Shown piece by piece: positions 18,100 through 26,627 of a stretch of 64,000 nucleotides of DNA; positions within the stretch are counted from its first letter, which is position 1; each line of letters opens with the position of its first letter. The stretch is from Planctomycetaceae bacterium (GTDB lineage Bacteria; Planctomycetota; Phycisphaerae; UBA1845; UTPLA1): the NCBI GenBank assembly GCA_011525745.1, contig WYBU01000137.1, positions 19,709-83,708 on the forward strand. The letters run 5' to 3'. Both the position numbers and the translations under genes were made by a program. The notes under the pieces were generated by a model. It had not been told where the DNA came from. It did no database searches and saw only the letters and a list, made by a program, of their open reading frames with translations.

Positions 18100-19378
18100 C
18101 GAACCCGATCGCCGCCCCGACGTAAGCGAGGCCCTGCGCCTGAAGCGCGACTACGTCTGGCCGTGCGTCTACCACTTCTACCGCCGACCACCGCTGATCG
18201 TCGCCGCGGAAGATTGCGACCTGATCGACGCCGACGGCCGGCGGTATCTCGATCTCTACAGCGGCGTGACGGTCGTCAACGCGGGCCACTGCAACGCGGC
18301 CATCAACGCGGCGGCAGCGGCCCAGATGGCCCGCCTGGATCACACGACCACCATCTATCTCAGCGAGCCGATGCTGCGCCTGGCCGAGCGGCTCGCGCGC
18401 ATCACGCCCGGCGAATTGAAACGCAGCTTCTTTTGCGCCAGCGGATCGGAGGCGAATGAAGCGGCGATGCTGCTGGCCTCGCTCTACACGGGCCGCGGCG
18501 AGTTCGTCGCACTGAGCCACAGCCTGCACGGACGCACGAAAGCGGCGATGAGCGTCACCGGGCTGGAGATGTGGCGGACCGATCCGTCGCTGCCGGCGAC
18601 CGTTCACTTCGCCCCGCGCCCCGACGCGGCCGAAGACGAACGGAATGCCGGCGAACGCCTGGCCGGCGAGCTTGACGCCGTGATCCACCGCGCCGGTCCC
18701 GATCGCGTCGCCGCGCTTGTTGCCGAGCCGATTCAGGGCAACGGCGGCATCGTCGTTCCGCCGCCGGACTACTGGCCGCGCGTCCGCGACATCTGCGACC
18801 GCCACGGCATTCTGCTGATCTTCGACGAAGTGCAGACCGGCATGAACCGCACGGGCCGCTGGTGGGCGTGCGAACACTGGGGCGTGACGCCGGACATTCT
18901 GACGAGCGCCAAGGCGCTGGCCAACGGGTATCCCATTGCGGCGGTCGTGACCGCGGATCGCATTGCCGCCGCATACGCGCGGCCGGGCGCGTCGACGTTT
19001 GGCGGAAACCCGGTCGGCGCGGCGGCGGCGATGGCGACGATCGACTATCACCAGCGACACGGGCTGGGGCAGCGCAGCCAAGCGCTCGGAGCGCGCCTGC
19101 TTGATCGACTGCGCTCACTGAGCGCCGACCGGTCCGCGCTACGCCGCCCACGCGGGATGGGGCTGATGGTCGCGGTCGATGTCGTTGCCGGCTCGGACCA
19201 GCCGTCGCCCGAGCGGCTCGACGCGCTGCTGGAGGAGTTGAAAGACCGCGGCTATCTGTGCGGAAAGACCGGCCCGCAGCGAAACGTGTTGACGCTTATG
19301 CCGCCGCTGACAATCACGCGCGAGCGACTGGATGCGTTCATTGATGAGCTGCCGGCTGCGATGGAGGCCATTGGATGA
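18092..19378 (+). CDS. class III PLP-dependent aminotransferase
   Basis: This 428-residue enzyme belongs to the ornithine/4-aminobutyrate/BioA aminotransferase class. CASGSEANEAAM (115-126) is the cofactor-phosphate region, Asp245 in LIFDEVQTGM pairs with the pyridine nitrogen, and Lys274 in TSAKALANGYP is the Schiff-base lysine. FGGNPVGAAAA is the conserved C-terminal loop. The amino acceptor cannot be assigned. The ATG lies inside the end of the MqnD-like gene, and its TGA overlaps the next ATG, so it belongs firmly to the seven-gene unit. Confidence 0.9.
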   Translation: MSDEPDRRPDVSEALRLKRDYVWPCVYHFYRRPPLIVAAEDCDLIDADGRRYLDLYSGVTVVNAGHCNAAINAAAAAQMARLDHTTTIYLSEPMLRLAERLARITPGELKRSFFCASGSEANEAAMLLASLYTGRGEFVALSHSLHGRTKAAMSVTGLEMWRTDPSLPATVHFAPRPDAAEDERNAGERLAGELDAVIHRAGPDRVAALVAEPIQGNGGIVVPPPDYWPRVRDICDRHGILLIFDEVQTGMNRTGRWWACEHWGVTPDILTSAKALANGYPIAAVVTADRIAAAYARPGASTFGGNPVGAAAAMATIDYHQRHGLGQRSQALGARLLDRLRSLSADRSALRRPRGMGLMVAVDVVAGSDQPSPERLDALLEELKDRGYLCGKTGPQRNVLTLMPPLTITRERLDAFIDELPAAMEAIG

Positions 19379-21075
19379 TGACGCAGCATGTGAAAGCGCC
19401 GCCACGGAGAATTTGTGGAAAGCGCCCAATTCAATGGGAACAATTGCCGGAGTGCGTCTCGCCGTTCCCGAAGGCAACGCGCCGCTCCCTTCAGGCTCGC
19501 ACGTTGGTCGCGTTCAGGATCGCGGGTCGGTCCTTCCACTTCACACACGTTCTAACAGCGGCCATCGTCGCCGCAGCCGCCGGCTGCGTGCCGCAACGCG
19601 ACGATGCGGCCCTGTTGTTTTGCGCCGATCGCGAACACGTTCGCGACGCCGGCCTGCGTCGGACGTCGGCGGCGTGGTATCTACGGTTCGACGCCTTGCG
19701 CGTCAGCGATCTGGACGATGCGCTGGCGACCAGCGACGAAGCCGAGCTGCGCCACCGCGCCGCGGCGCTGTGTCGCGAGGCCGGCGCGCTGGCACGCCCG
19801 TCCATCGAAGGCGAGATCGACCGACTGTCGGACGACGCGCGTCGCGATTTGGCGTCCCGGACGCACACCGCGCCGGATGCGGCGACGCTGAAGGCGCATT
19901 TTGCACGCAGAGCCGACGCCGAAGTGAATCGCGAACTGGCCGAGGCCGCCGCGTTGCCGACCGCCGAGCTGCGGCATCGCTTGCGCGACTGGCGCGCGGG
20001 GCTTGAGCCGTTGCCCGACGATCGCGGCCGGACGGCTCGCAGGCTGCTGCTCGGCGGGTTGGCCCTTCCGGCGCTGATCGGACTGGAACAACAGGAAAAA
20101 CGGATTCTCGAAGGTACGGAATCGCCGGCGTCGATCGAAATGCCCGTCATGCTCTGGTGTCCGGCGTCAAACGACTCAGCGGTCGGCGCGACGCCAACGA
20201 ACGAGGACGATCTGCTGAAACGCTGGGCGCCGTTCATCGCCGTTGAATGGCCGACGCGCCGTGACTATCCGGAGGAATGCGATCGCATCGGCGGCGTGCG
20301 GCTCGAAGGCTCAAAGACAGATTTCCGCGTGTGCGTCGACGGCGCCGCACCGGCGATTTACACCTACGCCTCAACCGCCAAGCTGCACGGCGGCCGGTTC
20401 GCGCAGGCCAACTATGTCTGGTGGTTTCCGCGGCGACCCGCGTTGACGGCCAACGATCCCGTCGCCGGCACAATCGACGGCGGGACGCTGCGCCTCACGT
20501 TCGACGCCGCCGGCCGACCGGCCGTGGCCGAGGTCATTCTCAGTTGCGGATGCGGTCACGAGGCGTGGGTGGCGAGATCACTGGAACAGGCCGCCCTCCG
20601 CGAACATGGCCCTCCGCAGCCCGGCGCTGACTATGCCATCGAAAAGCGCGGCCAGGCCGGGCGCCCTGTTTTGGTCTCGGGACTGTTCGACGCCGCGCCC
20701 GGCACGCGGCTCCTGCTGACTCTGGCCGCCGGCTCGCACGGTCCGCGTTCCGTATCGTTCACCGCGTCGCCGCGAGCGCCGCAACGCGTCATTGGCGAAA
20801 AACGATATGACATTCTCGGTTACGACGCGCTCGATCGACTGCCGCTCGAGAACGGCGTGGCGAGCATGTTTGGCGCGGATGGGCTGGTTCACAACGCCGG
20901 CCGCGCGGAAGGTTACCTGCTCGCGCCGACGGGCATGCTCAGCGCCGGCCAGCCGCGCAAGCGCGGCACGCAGCGCATTCGCTGGGATGCATACCTGTTC
21001 GATGAGCCGGACCTGCTGGAGCGCACGATGCGATTGCCGGCGACGTTCGAGGCGGCGGCGACTCGTGCGGACTAA
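19375..21075 (+). CDS. large putative lipoprotein of unknown function
   Basis: The 566-residue frame starts with ATG overlapping the aminotransferase stop. A hydrophobic segment ending AAAAGC (Cys71) looks like a lipobox but lies far from this start. A TTG at 19504 would give a normal 28-residue lipoprotein signal, so the true start is open. The rest matches no family I know. Notable segments are YVWWFPRRPALTANDP, a Cys-rich VILSCGCGHEAWVARS that could bind metal, and a helical first third. It is the last gene of the operon, and placing it outside the cytoplasmic membrane would match the cytochrome lipoprotein at the other end. Confidence 0.75.
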   Translation: MMTQHVKAPPRRICGKRPIQWEQLPECVSPFPKATRRSLQARTLVAFRIAGRSFHFTHVLTAAIVAAAAGCVPQRDDAALLFCADREHVRDAGLRRTSAAWYLRFDALRVSDLDDALATSDEAELRHRAAALCREAGALARPSIEGEIDRLSDDARRDLASRTHTAPDAATLKAHFARRADAEVNRELAEAAALPTAELRHRLRDWRAGLEPLPDDRGRTARRLLLGGLALPALIGLEQQEKRILEGTESPASIEMPVMLWCPASNDSAVGATPTNEDDLLKRWAPFIAVEWPTRRDYPEECDRIGGVRLEGSKTDFRVCVDGAAPAIYTYASTAKLHGGRFAQANYVWWFPRRPALTANDPVAGTIDGGTLRLTFDAAGRPAVAEVILSCGCGHEAWVARSLEQAALREHGPPQPGADYAIEKRGQAGRPVLVSGLFDAAPGTRLLLTLAAGSHGPRSVSFTASPRAPQRVIGEKRYDILGYDALDRLPLENGVASMFGADGLVHNAGRAEGYLLAPTGMLSAGQPRKRGTQRIRWDAYLFDEPDLLERTMRLPATFEAAATRAD

Positions 21076-21210
21076 ATCCGAATTGACCTAGCATGGGAAA
21101 ACGTACGTGCCCGCAAAATTGTGACTCAAAAAGGCACGAATTGAAGAAGTTCTCGATGTGGCGGCATTCGATTTACTTCCCATGAAGCATCAGCATGAAA
21201 CATGTCCATT

Positions 21211-21337
21211 AGGCGTCGCGCGGAAATAAGGTGAACGAATTGCAGAGGGGTGGTACGGGCGTCCCGCCCGTCCGGAACGGGCAAGATGCCCGTACCACCC
21301 AGGATAATCGTTCAGGTTATTTGTGCGCGACTCCTTA
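21211..21337. repeat. 127-bp MITE-like element, copy A
   Basis: The ends are imperfect inverted repeats: left AGGCGTCGCGCGGAAATAA (21211-21229) and right, read on the other strand, AGGAGTCGCGCACAAATAA, matching at 16 of 19 positions. The core is a strong palindrome with arms GGGTGGTACGGGC and its complement. A second full copy of identical length is at 34223-34349 in reverse orientation and a partial copy ends at 26614. The right end contains the TAA stop of the membrane-protein gene on the minus strand. Confidence 0.85.
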
Positions 21338-22843
21338 ATGCTCTGACTCCGACCGCGGCGACTCCCCCACCGCCTCGCGCAGCGCTTCTTCATAGGCCCG
21401 GCTCGCGCCGCCGGCCGTCCCCGCGCCGCTCGATGCCCCGCGGTCCGCGCTGACCGTCAGCGACGTCAGCCCGGCCGAACCGGTCGTCGAGGCAGCCGAG
21501 GCGTCGGTCGCGCGCATCCAGGCCTGCTCGGCCTCCTCGGTCCACACTTCCTCATGGTCGATGCCGTCGACCTCGCGCCGCAGCATCAGGTAAATCATCG
21601 AGGATGATGCGCAGAACAGGCTGAAGCCGAACGCCGCCAGCATCAGCACGAACAGCCCGACCCACAGCCAGATGAGGTTCGACGTGGCGGTTTCCAGCCA
21701 GCCCAGATCGCCGCTCGGGAACGCTCCCCAGATCGACGTGTCCGCGGCCGGCGCCTTCCACAGCGTGTGCAGCTTGCCGATCGGCGGCTGCCCCTCCGCC
21801 GGCGCCGCGGCGAACCGGTTCATGCCCAGCCCCACGGCCCAATGCACGAACCAGAACGCCATCGCGAGCACAAACTTGACCACGCGCAGGCAGATCAGAC
21901 CGTAAATCAGCGAGACAAGGTAATAAAACGGCGTCCGCCATCGCCGCTCGAATACGTATCCGATCGGACGGGCGAAGGCGTCGAACGCATCGGTGCCTTC
22001 GACCGCGATCGTCGGATGCATCATCGGCAGCGCCGCGACCGCCAGCACCAGCACGACGCACACGCCCAGGGCGACGATCAGCGGAATGAACCAGATCAGT
22101 CCCGCCAGCACATCCAGAACAGGCCATCGCGCCAGAAATCCGCCAATCGTCAGGGCCACGACACCGATCACCGCCAACACCAGCGGCAGCAGAGGCGACA
22201 GGAAGAACTGCCAGGCCCGCTCGCGCGCGAATTTCATCGCGTCGGTCAGACCCAGCATCTCGCCACGCGTCGCGTACAGCGCCGCGACGCGATAAGTGGC
22301 GCCGCCGAAGACCGACAGCATCGCCAGCGTCCATAGCGAAAACAGCAGCGCGTACCATAAATGCGACAACAGCAGCCACGCAAACGCCGCGGGAACTTTG
22401 ACGATGCAGTGGATCAGCCCCGGCCGTCCGGCGTCGTCGTCGAGCAGCCGAAACGCAAACACCGCCGACGTAGCTTCGTTGACCACGTCGCGCGCGAAGC
22501 GCTGCAACACGCTGAACGGCCCATGCCGCGCCACGCTGCCCTGGGCCTCTCGCGAGCGCTGCTGGAACAGCGCGTCGCCCACCTCGGCGTTGTACCCCGC
22601 GTCGACGTACGCGTTCAGCTCCGTGTACACCGCACGGCCGCGCTCTTCGATCACCTGAATGCCGCTGTCGGTCGGCCACACGGTGTCCAGCAGCCAGCCG
22701 CCCACGAGGACGCAGAACACGGTGACGAATGCCAGGAACAACTGACCCGGCTGCACAGCGACCTCGAACGCGCGGAACAGCCGCGTCCAGCCCAGGCATT
22801 CCGACCAGTTGATCCGTCGAACTTCCGGCGCTTCATCCGCCAT
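21335..22843 (-). CDS. polytopic membrane protein of unknown function
   Basis: This 502-residue protein has about six or more membrane segments, near residues 35-55, 150-180, 213-240, 247-280, 312-345 and 395-425, followed by a hydrophilic Ser/Thr/Glu-rich tail. The N-terminus RRINWSECLGWTRLFRAFEVAVQPGQL precedes the first helix. I recognise no catalytic motif; it looks like a conserved bacterial inner-membrane protein. The final codons CAT TAA run into the end of the 127-bp repeat element, so the element touches or supplies the stop codon. Confidence 0.8.
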   Translation of the reverse strand: MADEAPEVRRINWSECLGWTRLFRAFEVAVQPGQLFLAFVTVFCVLVGGWLLDTVWPTDSGIQVIEERGRAVYTELNAYVDAGYNAEVGDALFQQRSREAQGSVARHGPFSVLQRFARDVVNEATSAVFAFRLLDDDAGRPGLIHCIVKVPAAFAWLLLSHLWYALLFSLWTLAMLSVFGGATYRVAALYATRGEMLGLTDAMKFARERAWQFFLSPLLPLVLAVIGVVALTIGGFLARWPVLDVLAGLIWFIPLIVALGVCVVLVLAVAALPMMHPTIAVEGTDAFDAFARPIGYVFERRWRTPFYYLVSLIYGLICLRVVKFVLAMAFWFVHWAVGLGMNRFAAAPAEGQPPIGKLHTLWKAPAADTSIWGAFPSGDLGWLETATSNLIWLWVGLFVLMLAAFGFSLFCASSSMIYLMLRREVDGIDHEEVWTEEAEQAWMRATDASAASTTGSAGLTSLTVSADRGASSGAGTAGGASRAYEEALREAVGESPRSESEH

Positions 22844-22993
22844 GCGCTCTACCTCCCTGAAACGGCGCGCCCTTCATCGGCCGCGACGTCGCGTCACGGC
22901 GCGCCGGTCGGCACACACGCCGCCGCGACCGCTGTAACGGCGACGATGCAAGTGCGCGACATGATGGGTAAAAACGCGATCGTCCCATGCGTA

Positions 22994-23341
22994 CTATACC
23001 CGTCGCGCGGAAGGCGGCAAGTCCTCGACGGAATAGAGCCACCAGCGCTTTCGAGGGTTTTCGCCGGGTTTAGTGTGGCGAAGCGCGTAAAGCGTCATGA
23101 TCCGCCCGGCGTCGGTGCGGACGCGGTAGAAACGCTTGCGGTAGTAGCGCTGACCGCCGGCGGTGTGGTCCCAGACCTCGGATTGTTTCCAGGTCTCGAG
23201 CAGTTCGACGATGGCGTAATGCCGCCCGCGCCAAGTGAAACCGGCCGGCAAACCAGGCTCGCCGCGCGCCATTGCCGCCGCATCAAACGTACCGGCGTCG
23301 GGCGTGACGGGCTCGGAAATGAGTTCATCGGAAGGGGACAT
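22994..23341 (-). CDS. DUF6504-like small protein
   Basis: About 115 residues. The start at 23341 is preferred because AAGG lies eight bases upstream; the ATG at 23347 is too close to it. The middle (FTWRGRHYAIVELLETW) and end (YYRKRFYRVRTDAGRIMTLY ... RWWLYSVEDL) have the spaced aromatic and basic residues of a small cytoplasmic family found near DNA polymerase/SOS-type genes in other bacteria (DUF6504). No such neighbours are present here. Function is unknown. The region upstream of the start contains a copy of the TCACGGTCGCGGT repeat. Confidence 0.7.
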   Translation of the reverse strand: MSPSDELISEPVTPDAGTFDAAAMARGEPGLPAGFTWRGRHYAIVELLETWKQSEVWDHTAGGQRYYRKRFYRVRTDAGRIMTLYALRHTKPGENPRKRWWLYSVEDLPPSARRV

Positions 23342-23393
23342 GACCATCGCCTTCTGGCCGGTCGTCCCGCGCGATCGGATCGGCCGATCGCAA

Positions 23394-23583
23394 CCGAACC
23401 GCGACCGTGAGGGAGCGGCGAAATACCTCGCGATTCCCTCTGCCGCTGCGGATTCGGAACCGCGTCCCATGCCATGCAGGAATGCAGTCGCCGCGCTCCG
23501 CACGACGCGACGACAACGCCTATTGTCGCCGCTGCGTACGACTTCGATGCGTTCCCTGTCGCTCCCTCACGGTCGCGGTACGG
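23394..23583. repeat. two inverted copies of the CTCCCTCACGGTCGCGGT repeat
   Basis: One copy on the minus strand (23394-23415) and one on the plus strand (23561-23583) lie in the gap between the CAP-domain gene and the DUF6504-like gene. Both share GCTCCCTCACGGTCGCGGT. Confidence 0.85.
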
Positions 23584-23654
23584 CGCCGCGACGACCGCGT
23601 GCAATGGCGTTCGCAGTGCGGATTCGCGGACGCGACATCACGCATCCACCGACG

Positions 23655-24632
23655 CTACAGGTCCCCCAACCCCAGATTCAACACCACGCGCGCCCCATCC
23701 ACCAGATCGACCTTCACGTTCTTGTCGAACACGCGCACCTGCTCGCTGCGGCCGTTCTGAAACGTCAGCGAATAGGAGCCGGCCGGCACCATGAACGAAT
23801 ACCCGCCGCCGGCCGACGTAAGCTGCGATTGCTGGTCGAGCCGCACCTGCTCGTTGGCCGCGCCTTCGCCGAAGTCGTACTGGCCGTTGCCGTTGGCGTC
23901 GTTATAGACGACGCCCAGGATGAAGAATTCCGTCGAGGCTCGTCGAACGGCGTAGTCCTGCACGGCCATCATCGAATCAAAGGTCGTTCCCTGGTGCGAG
24001 AACGTGCCGCGCCGGATTCCCACGCCGACTTCGCGGAAATGCTCGGTCAGAATCACGACGCGATGACCGCGGTCGGGTATGCCCTCGTCAACGAACAGAT
24101 CGTCGTGCATTTGCTCCACCGTGCGAACATCGTCCACCGTGCCGGTCGTCCCGCGCCAGGCCAGATTCTCGCCGGCGCCGCCGAAGCTGTAGCCGGCCGC
24201 GACAATCCGATCGAAGGGAGTCTGTCCCTTGAGGTTGTCGTGCGCGAAGAAGTTGTTCGTCAGCATGTCCAGCGCGTGATCACGGGCCGCCGCGCCGAGC
24301 TGACCGTTGTAGGCGACCGCAGGTCTGGGCAAGGCATTCAACTGCCCGGGTATGCCTTCGTCGACGGTGATGCCGTGCCGCGCCGCCTCGGCGCCCGGCC
24401 GCAGCCGCGCCCGGTTGATGCGCTCGAGCATGAGCTGCTCCAGCGCCGAGATGTTGCCGTTGGCCAGGTCCGAACCCCCGTCGGTCGTCGAGCCGGTGTC
24501 GCCGGCCGTCGAGTCGTCGGGCACCGGCGAACCCGCGACGCCCGGATCAACCGGCAGCGGCGGCTGGAGCGTGTTGCAGCCCAACAACGATGCGCCGACG
24601 ACGAGAATGGCCGCCGCGGCGCGCACCGTCAT
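23655..24632 (-). CDS. CAP/SCP-domain lipoprotein
   Basis: The ATG at 24632 gives a compact lipoprotein signal, MTVRAAAAILVVGASLLGC, with lipidated Cys19; an ATG at 24695 would add 21 residues. After a Ser/Thr/Asp-rich linker comes a CAP domain: MLERINRARLRPGAEA, LGAAARDHALDML, FFAHDNLKGQTPFDRI, GENLAWRG and GHRVVILTEHFREVGVG, with the conserved His and Glu residues. The last 90 residues (VVYNDANGNGQYDFGEGA, AGGGYSFMVPAGSYSL) resemble an SdrD/Cna-B-type beta module. CAP domains in bacteria bind lipids or act in envelope upkeep; which applies here is unknown. Confidence 0.85.
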   Translation of the reverse strand: MTVRAAAAILVVGASLLGCNTLQPPLPVDPGVAGSPVPDDSTAGDTGSTTDGGSDLANGNISALEQLMLERINRARLRPGAEAARHGITVDEGIPGQLNALPRPAVAYNGQLGAAARDHALDMLTNNFFAHDNLKGQTPFDRIVAAGYSFGGAGENLAWRGTTGTVDDVRTVEQMHDDLFVDEGIPDRGHRVVILTEHFREVGVGIRRGTFSHQGTTFDSMMAVQDYAVRRASTEFFILGVVYNDANGNGQYDFGEGAANEQVRLDQQSQLTSAGGGYSFMVPAGSYSLTFQNGRSEQVRVFDKNVKVDLVDGARVVLNLGLGDL

Positions 24633-24953
24633 TGTCGGCGCCGCCGCCCACCATGCACGCCGCACGTCAACGTGAGAACGTATCCCGCTGGCCATGCCTT
24701 CTCGTTTGCTGATGCACTGACTTTCGCGGAGCGTCGCCCTCGCTCCGGACCGCTGGACGTCCGTTTTCCGGTGCACTGTCGTCGCCCCCCCAAAGGTACC
24801 TTATTCTATCAAGCGGAACAACGGTTTCTCGATGCAACCACAAATGTGTGCCGGCGTTACGCGGACCTGTCCGGGCCGTTCCCGGCCTTATGCCGAGAAC
24901 AGGGCATACCGTTTCGACGATTTGACGTATCGGCGTCTTGGTGTTTTCTTCCC

Positions 24954-25910
24954 ATGTTTCACAGCCGACCGCCACTGCACGACGAATCGCCGGTTTGGCT
25001 ACTGATCGGCTGTACCGCCGTCGGCAAGACCGACGTCGCGGTCGAACTGGCGCAACGGACCGACGCCGAAATCGTCAGCGTCGATTCACGGCTGGTCTAT
25101 CGCCGCATGGACATCGGCACCGCCAAGCCCGGACCCGACGTGCTGGCCTGCGCGCCGCATCACCTCGTCGACCGGGTCGAGCCGTGGGAGACGTTCTCCG
25201 TCGCGGGCTTTGTCGAACTGGCCGATGCCGCCATTGCCGACGTCCGCGCTCGCGGTCGAATGCCGCTGCTGGTCGCCGGAACGCCGTTTTACCTTGTCGG
25301 TACGCTCTTCGGCCTGTTCGAGGGACCATCGGCCGATCCCGCCTTCCGCCGCGCCCTGCGACAGCGCGCCGCGGCCGAAGGCACAGCCGCGCTGCACGCC
25401 GAGCTGGCCGCCCTCGATCCGGCCGCCGCGGCCCGCATCCATCGCAACGACCTGGCCCGCATCGAGCGGGCGCTGGAGGTACACCGGCTGACCGGTCGGC
25501 CGATCAGCGAGTTGCAGCGCGAATGGTCCGGCCCATCGCGCTACGCCTACCGGTGCGTCGGTTTGCGGCGGACGGCGGCCGATCTGTCGCGTCGCATCAA
25601 CGCGCGCGTGAGGGCGATGGCCGAGGCGGGACTAGTGGACGAGGTGCGGGCGTTGTGGAGCGATCTGCGCGGGCTGTCGGATCAGGCGCGGCAGGCGCTG
25701 GGGTACGCCGAGATCATCGAGCACCTCGAAGGCCGCGCCACGCTCGACGGCGCGCTGGAGCAGATCAAGATCGACACGCGCCGCTTCGCCAAGTCGCAGC
25801 GCACCTGGTTTCGCCGCATCCGCGATGCAAACTGGCTGGACCTGGGTGAATCGGAGTCGCCGGAGCAGATCGCGCGGCGCGCCATTGAGGCGTTCTCAAG
25901 TACGCGATGA
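24954..25910 (+). CDS. miaA: tRNA dimethylallyltransferase
   Basis: MiaA transfers a dimethylallyl group to N6 of adenosine 37 in tRNAs that read UNN codons; MiaB, encoded at 34.5 kb, then methylthiolates the product. The 318-residue protein has a P-loop GCTAVGKT (19-26), where Cys replaces the usual Pro in the GPTA form, then DSRLVYRRMDIGTAKP, HHLVDRVEPWETFSV and VAGTPFYLVGTLF, with TRRFAKSQRTWFRR near the C-terminus. The chosen ATG places the P-loop at the usual distance from the N-terminus. The gene is separated from its minus-strand neighbour by about 300 bp. Confidence 0.95.
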   Translation: MFHSRPPLHDESPVWLLIGCTAVGKTDVAVELAQRTDAEIVSVDSRLVYRRMDIGTAKPGPDVLACAPHHLVDRVEPWETFSVAGFVELADAAIADVRARGRMPLLVAGTPFYLVGTLFGLFEGPSADPAFRRALRQRAAAEGTAALHAELAALDPAAAARIHRNDLARIERALEVHRLTGRPISELQREWSGPSRYAYRCVGLRRTAADLSRRINARVRAMAEAGLVDEVRALWSDLRGLSDQARQALGYAEIIEHLEGRATLDGALEQIKIDTRRFAKSQRTWFRRIRDANWLDLGESESPEQIARRAIEAFSSTR

Positions 25911-26024
25911 TCGGCGCGAAGGTAGAAAACGTCGAAACGACAAAACGAGGAAACGCGACTGCTTGAACCGAGCCGCAAGCGCAATCGCCGCGGCTTTGGA
26001 ACCCGCCGCGCAAGCAGCGGGCGA

Positions 26025-26146
26025 AACGAGACGCGCACGTCGGTAAGCGTTGCCCGATCGTTTGATTCGCGGAAGCGCCAGCGTTGCGGACATCCGAGCC
26101 CGCCGCGCACAAGCCGCCCCACGCTTACTGACGTGCGCGTCTCGTT
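26025..26146. repeat. 122-bp element with 26-bp terminal inverted repeats
   Basis: The left arm 26025-26050 and right arm 26121-26146 are inverted complements at 25 of 26 positions (core ACGAGACGCGCACGTC). The internal 70 bp contains no gene. A lone arm, 25 of 26 identical, is at 32942-32967. The structure resembles a small non-autonomous inverted-repeat element. Confidence 0.85.
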
Positions 26147-26166
26147 GCGCGGTTGTGCCGCGTTCG

Positions 26167-26323
26167 TCACAGCCGGGGGCGGCCGTGCCCCATCAGAGCC
26201 GGGGAGCGGCGGCGCTCCATCACAGCCGGGGGCGGCCGTGCCCCATCACAGCCGGGGGGCGGCGGCGCTCCATCACAGCCGGGGGCGGCCGTGCCCCATC
26301 ACAGCCGGGGGCGGCCGTGCCCC
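26167..26323. repeat. tandem array of six 26-27-bp palindromic units
   Basis: Units begin at about 26167, 26194, 26221, 26247, 26274 and 26300, each starting CACAGCCGGGG (CAGAGCC in the second). Two subtypes occur: units 1, 3, 5 and 6 end in CGGCCGTGCCCC, while 2 and 4 end in CGGCGGCGCTC. The same palindrome occurs singly at many other places in the window. There are no spacers, so it is not a CRISPR array. Confidence 0.85.
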
Positions 26324-26330
26324 GTGGTTG

Positions 26331-26487
26331 GATCGTCCGAGCCGCGAAGCGTAAGCGAGCGGGATCGGGCGGCCCGACTCCGCGAAGCCGGTGTGATGCA
26401 GCGGGTGGCAGGAGGCGCGCCGCCGGGCATTCGGCGCATGCGAGCGAATGAACGGTGCATGCTCGTTCGAGGCGTGCGGATCCCGCT
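26331..26487. repeat. 157-bp dispersed repeat, copy 1
   Basis: This stretch begins near CCGAGCCGCGAAGCGTAAGC and ends with GAGGCGTGCGGATCCCGC. It is clearly related, in reverse orientation, to 32691-32842. A shorter relative of its first part is at about 51105-51150. Confidence 0.7.
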
Positions 26488-26535
26488 TGCTACGGAGTAC
26501 CACATGGTGGGTTGAGTACAACCCACCCTACGGCG

Positions 26536-26614
26536 GCATCTTGCCCGTTCCCAACGGGCGGGACTCCCGTACCACGCCTCTTCAATCCGTTCAACTCATT
26601 TCCGCGCGATGCCT
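26536..26614. repeat. partial copy of the 127-bp element
   Basis: It shares the palindrome half CATCTTGCCCGTTCC...GGGCGGGAC and the terminal TTTCCGCGCGATGCCT end with the element at 34223-34349, but the other end is missing or has diverged. It lies 13 bp beyond the stop of the minus-strand gene ending at 26628. Confidence 0.7.
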
Positions 26615-26627
26615 AACCACTGTTCCG

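Larger units (their letters stand above)
25911..26627. other. repeat-filled intergenic region
   Basis: No convincing gene. It contains, in order, short GTCGAAACG-type repeats near 25930, a 26-bp terminal-inverted-repeat element (26025-26146), a six-unit tandem array (26167-26323), a 157-bp dispersed repeat (26331-26487) and a partial 127-bp element ending at 26614. It separates convergent genes. Confidence 0.7.

Noticed and set aside
23235..24953. In-frame extension of miaA far upstream to 23235
   Set aside because: It runs antisense through the CAP-domain gene and has no similarity to MiaA; the normal start at 24954 gives the expected length.
26167..26323. Tandem array considered as CRISPR
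   Set aside because: The units abut directly with no unique spacers and no cas genes are nearby.
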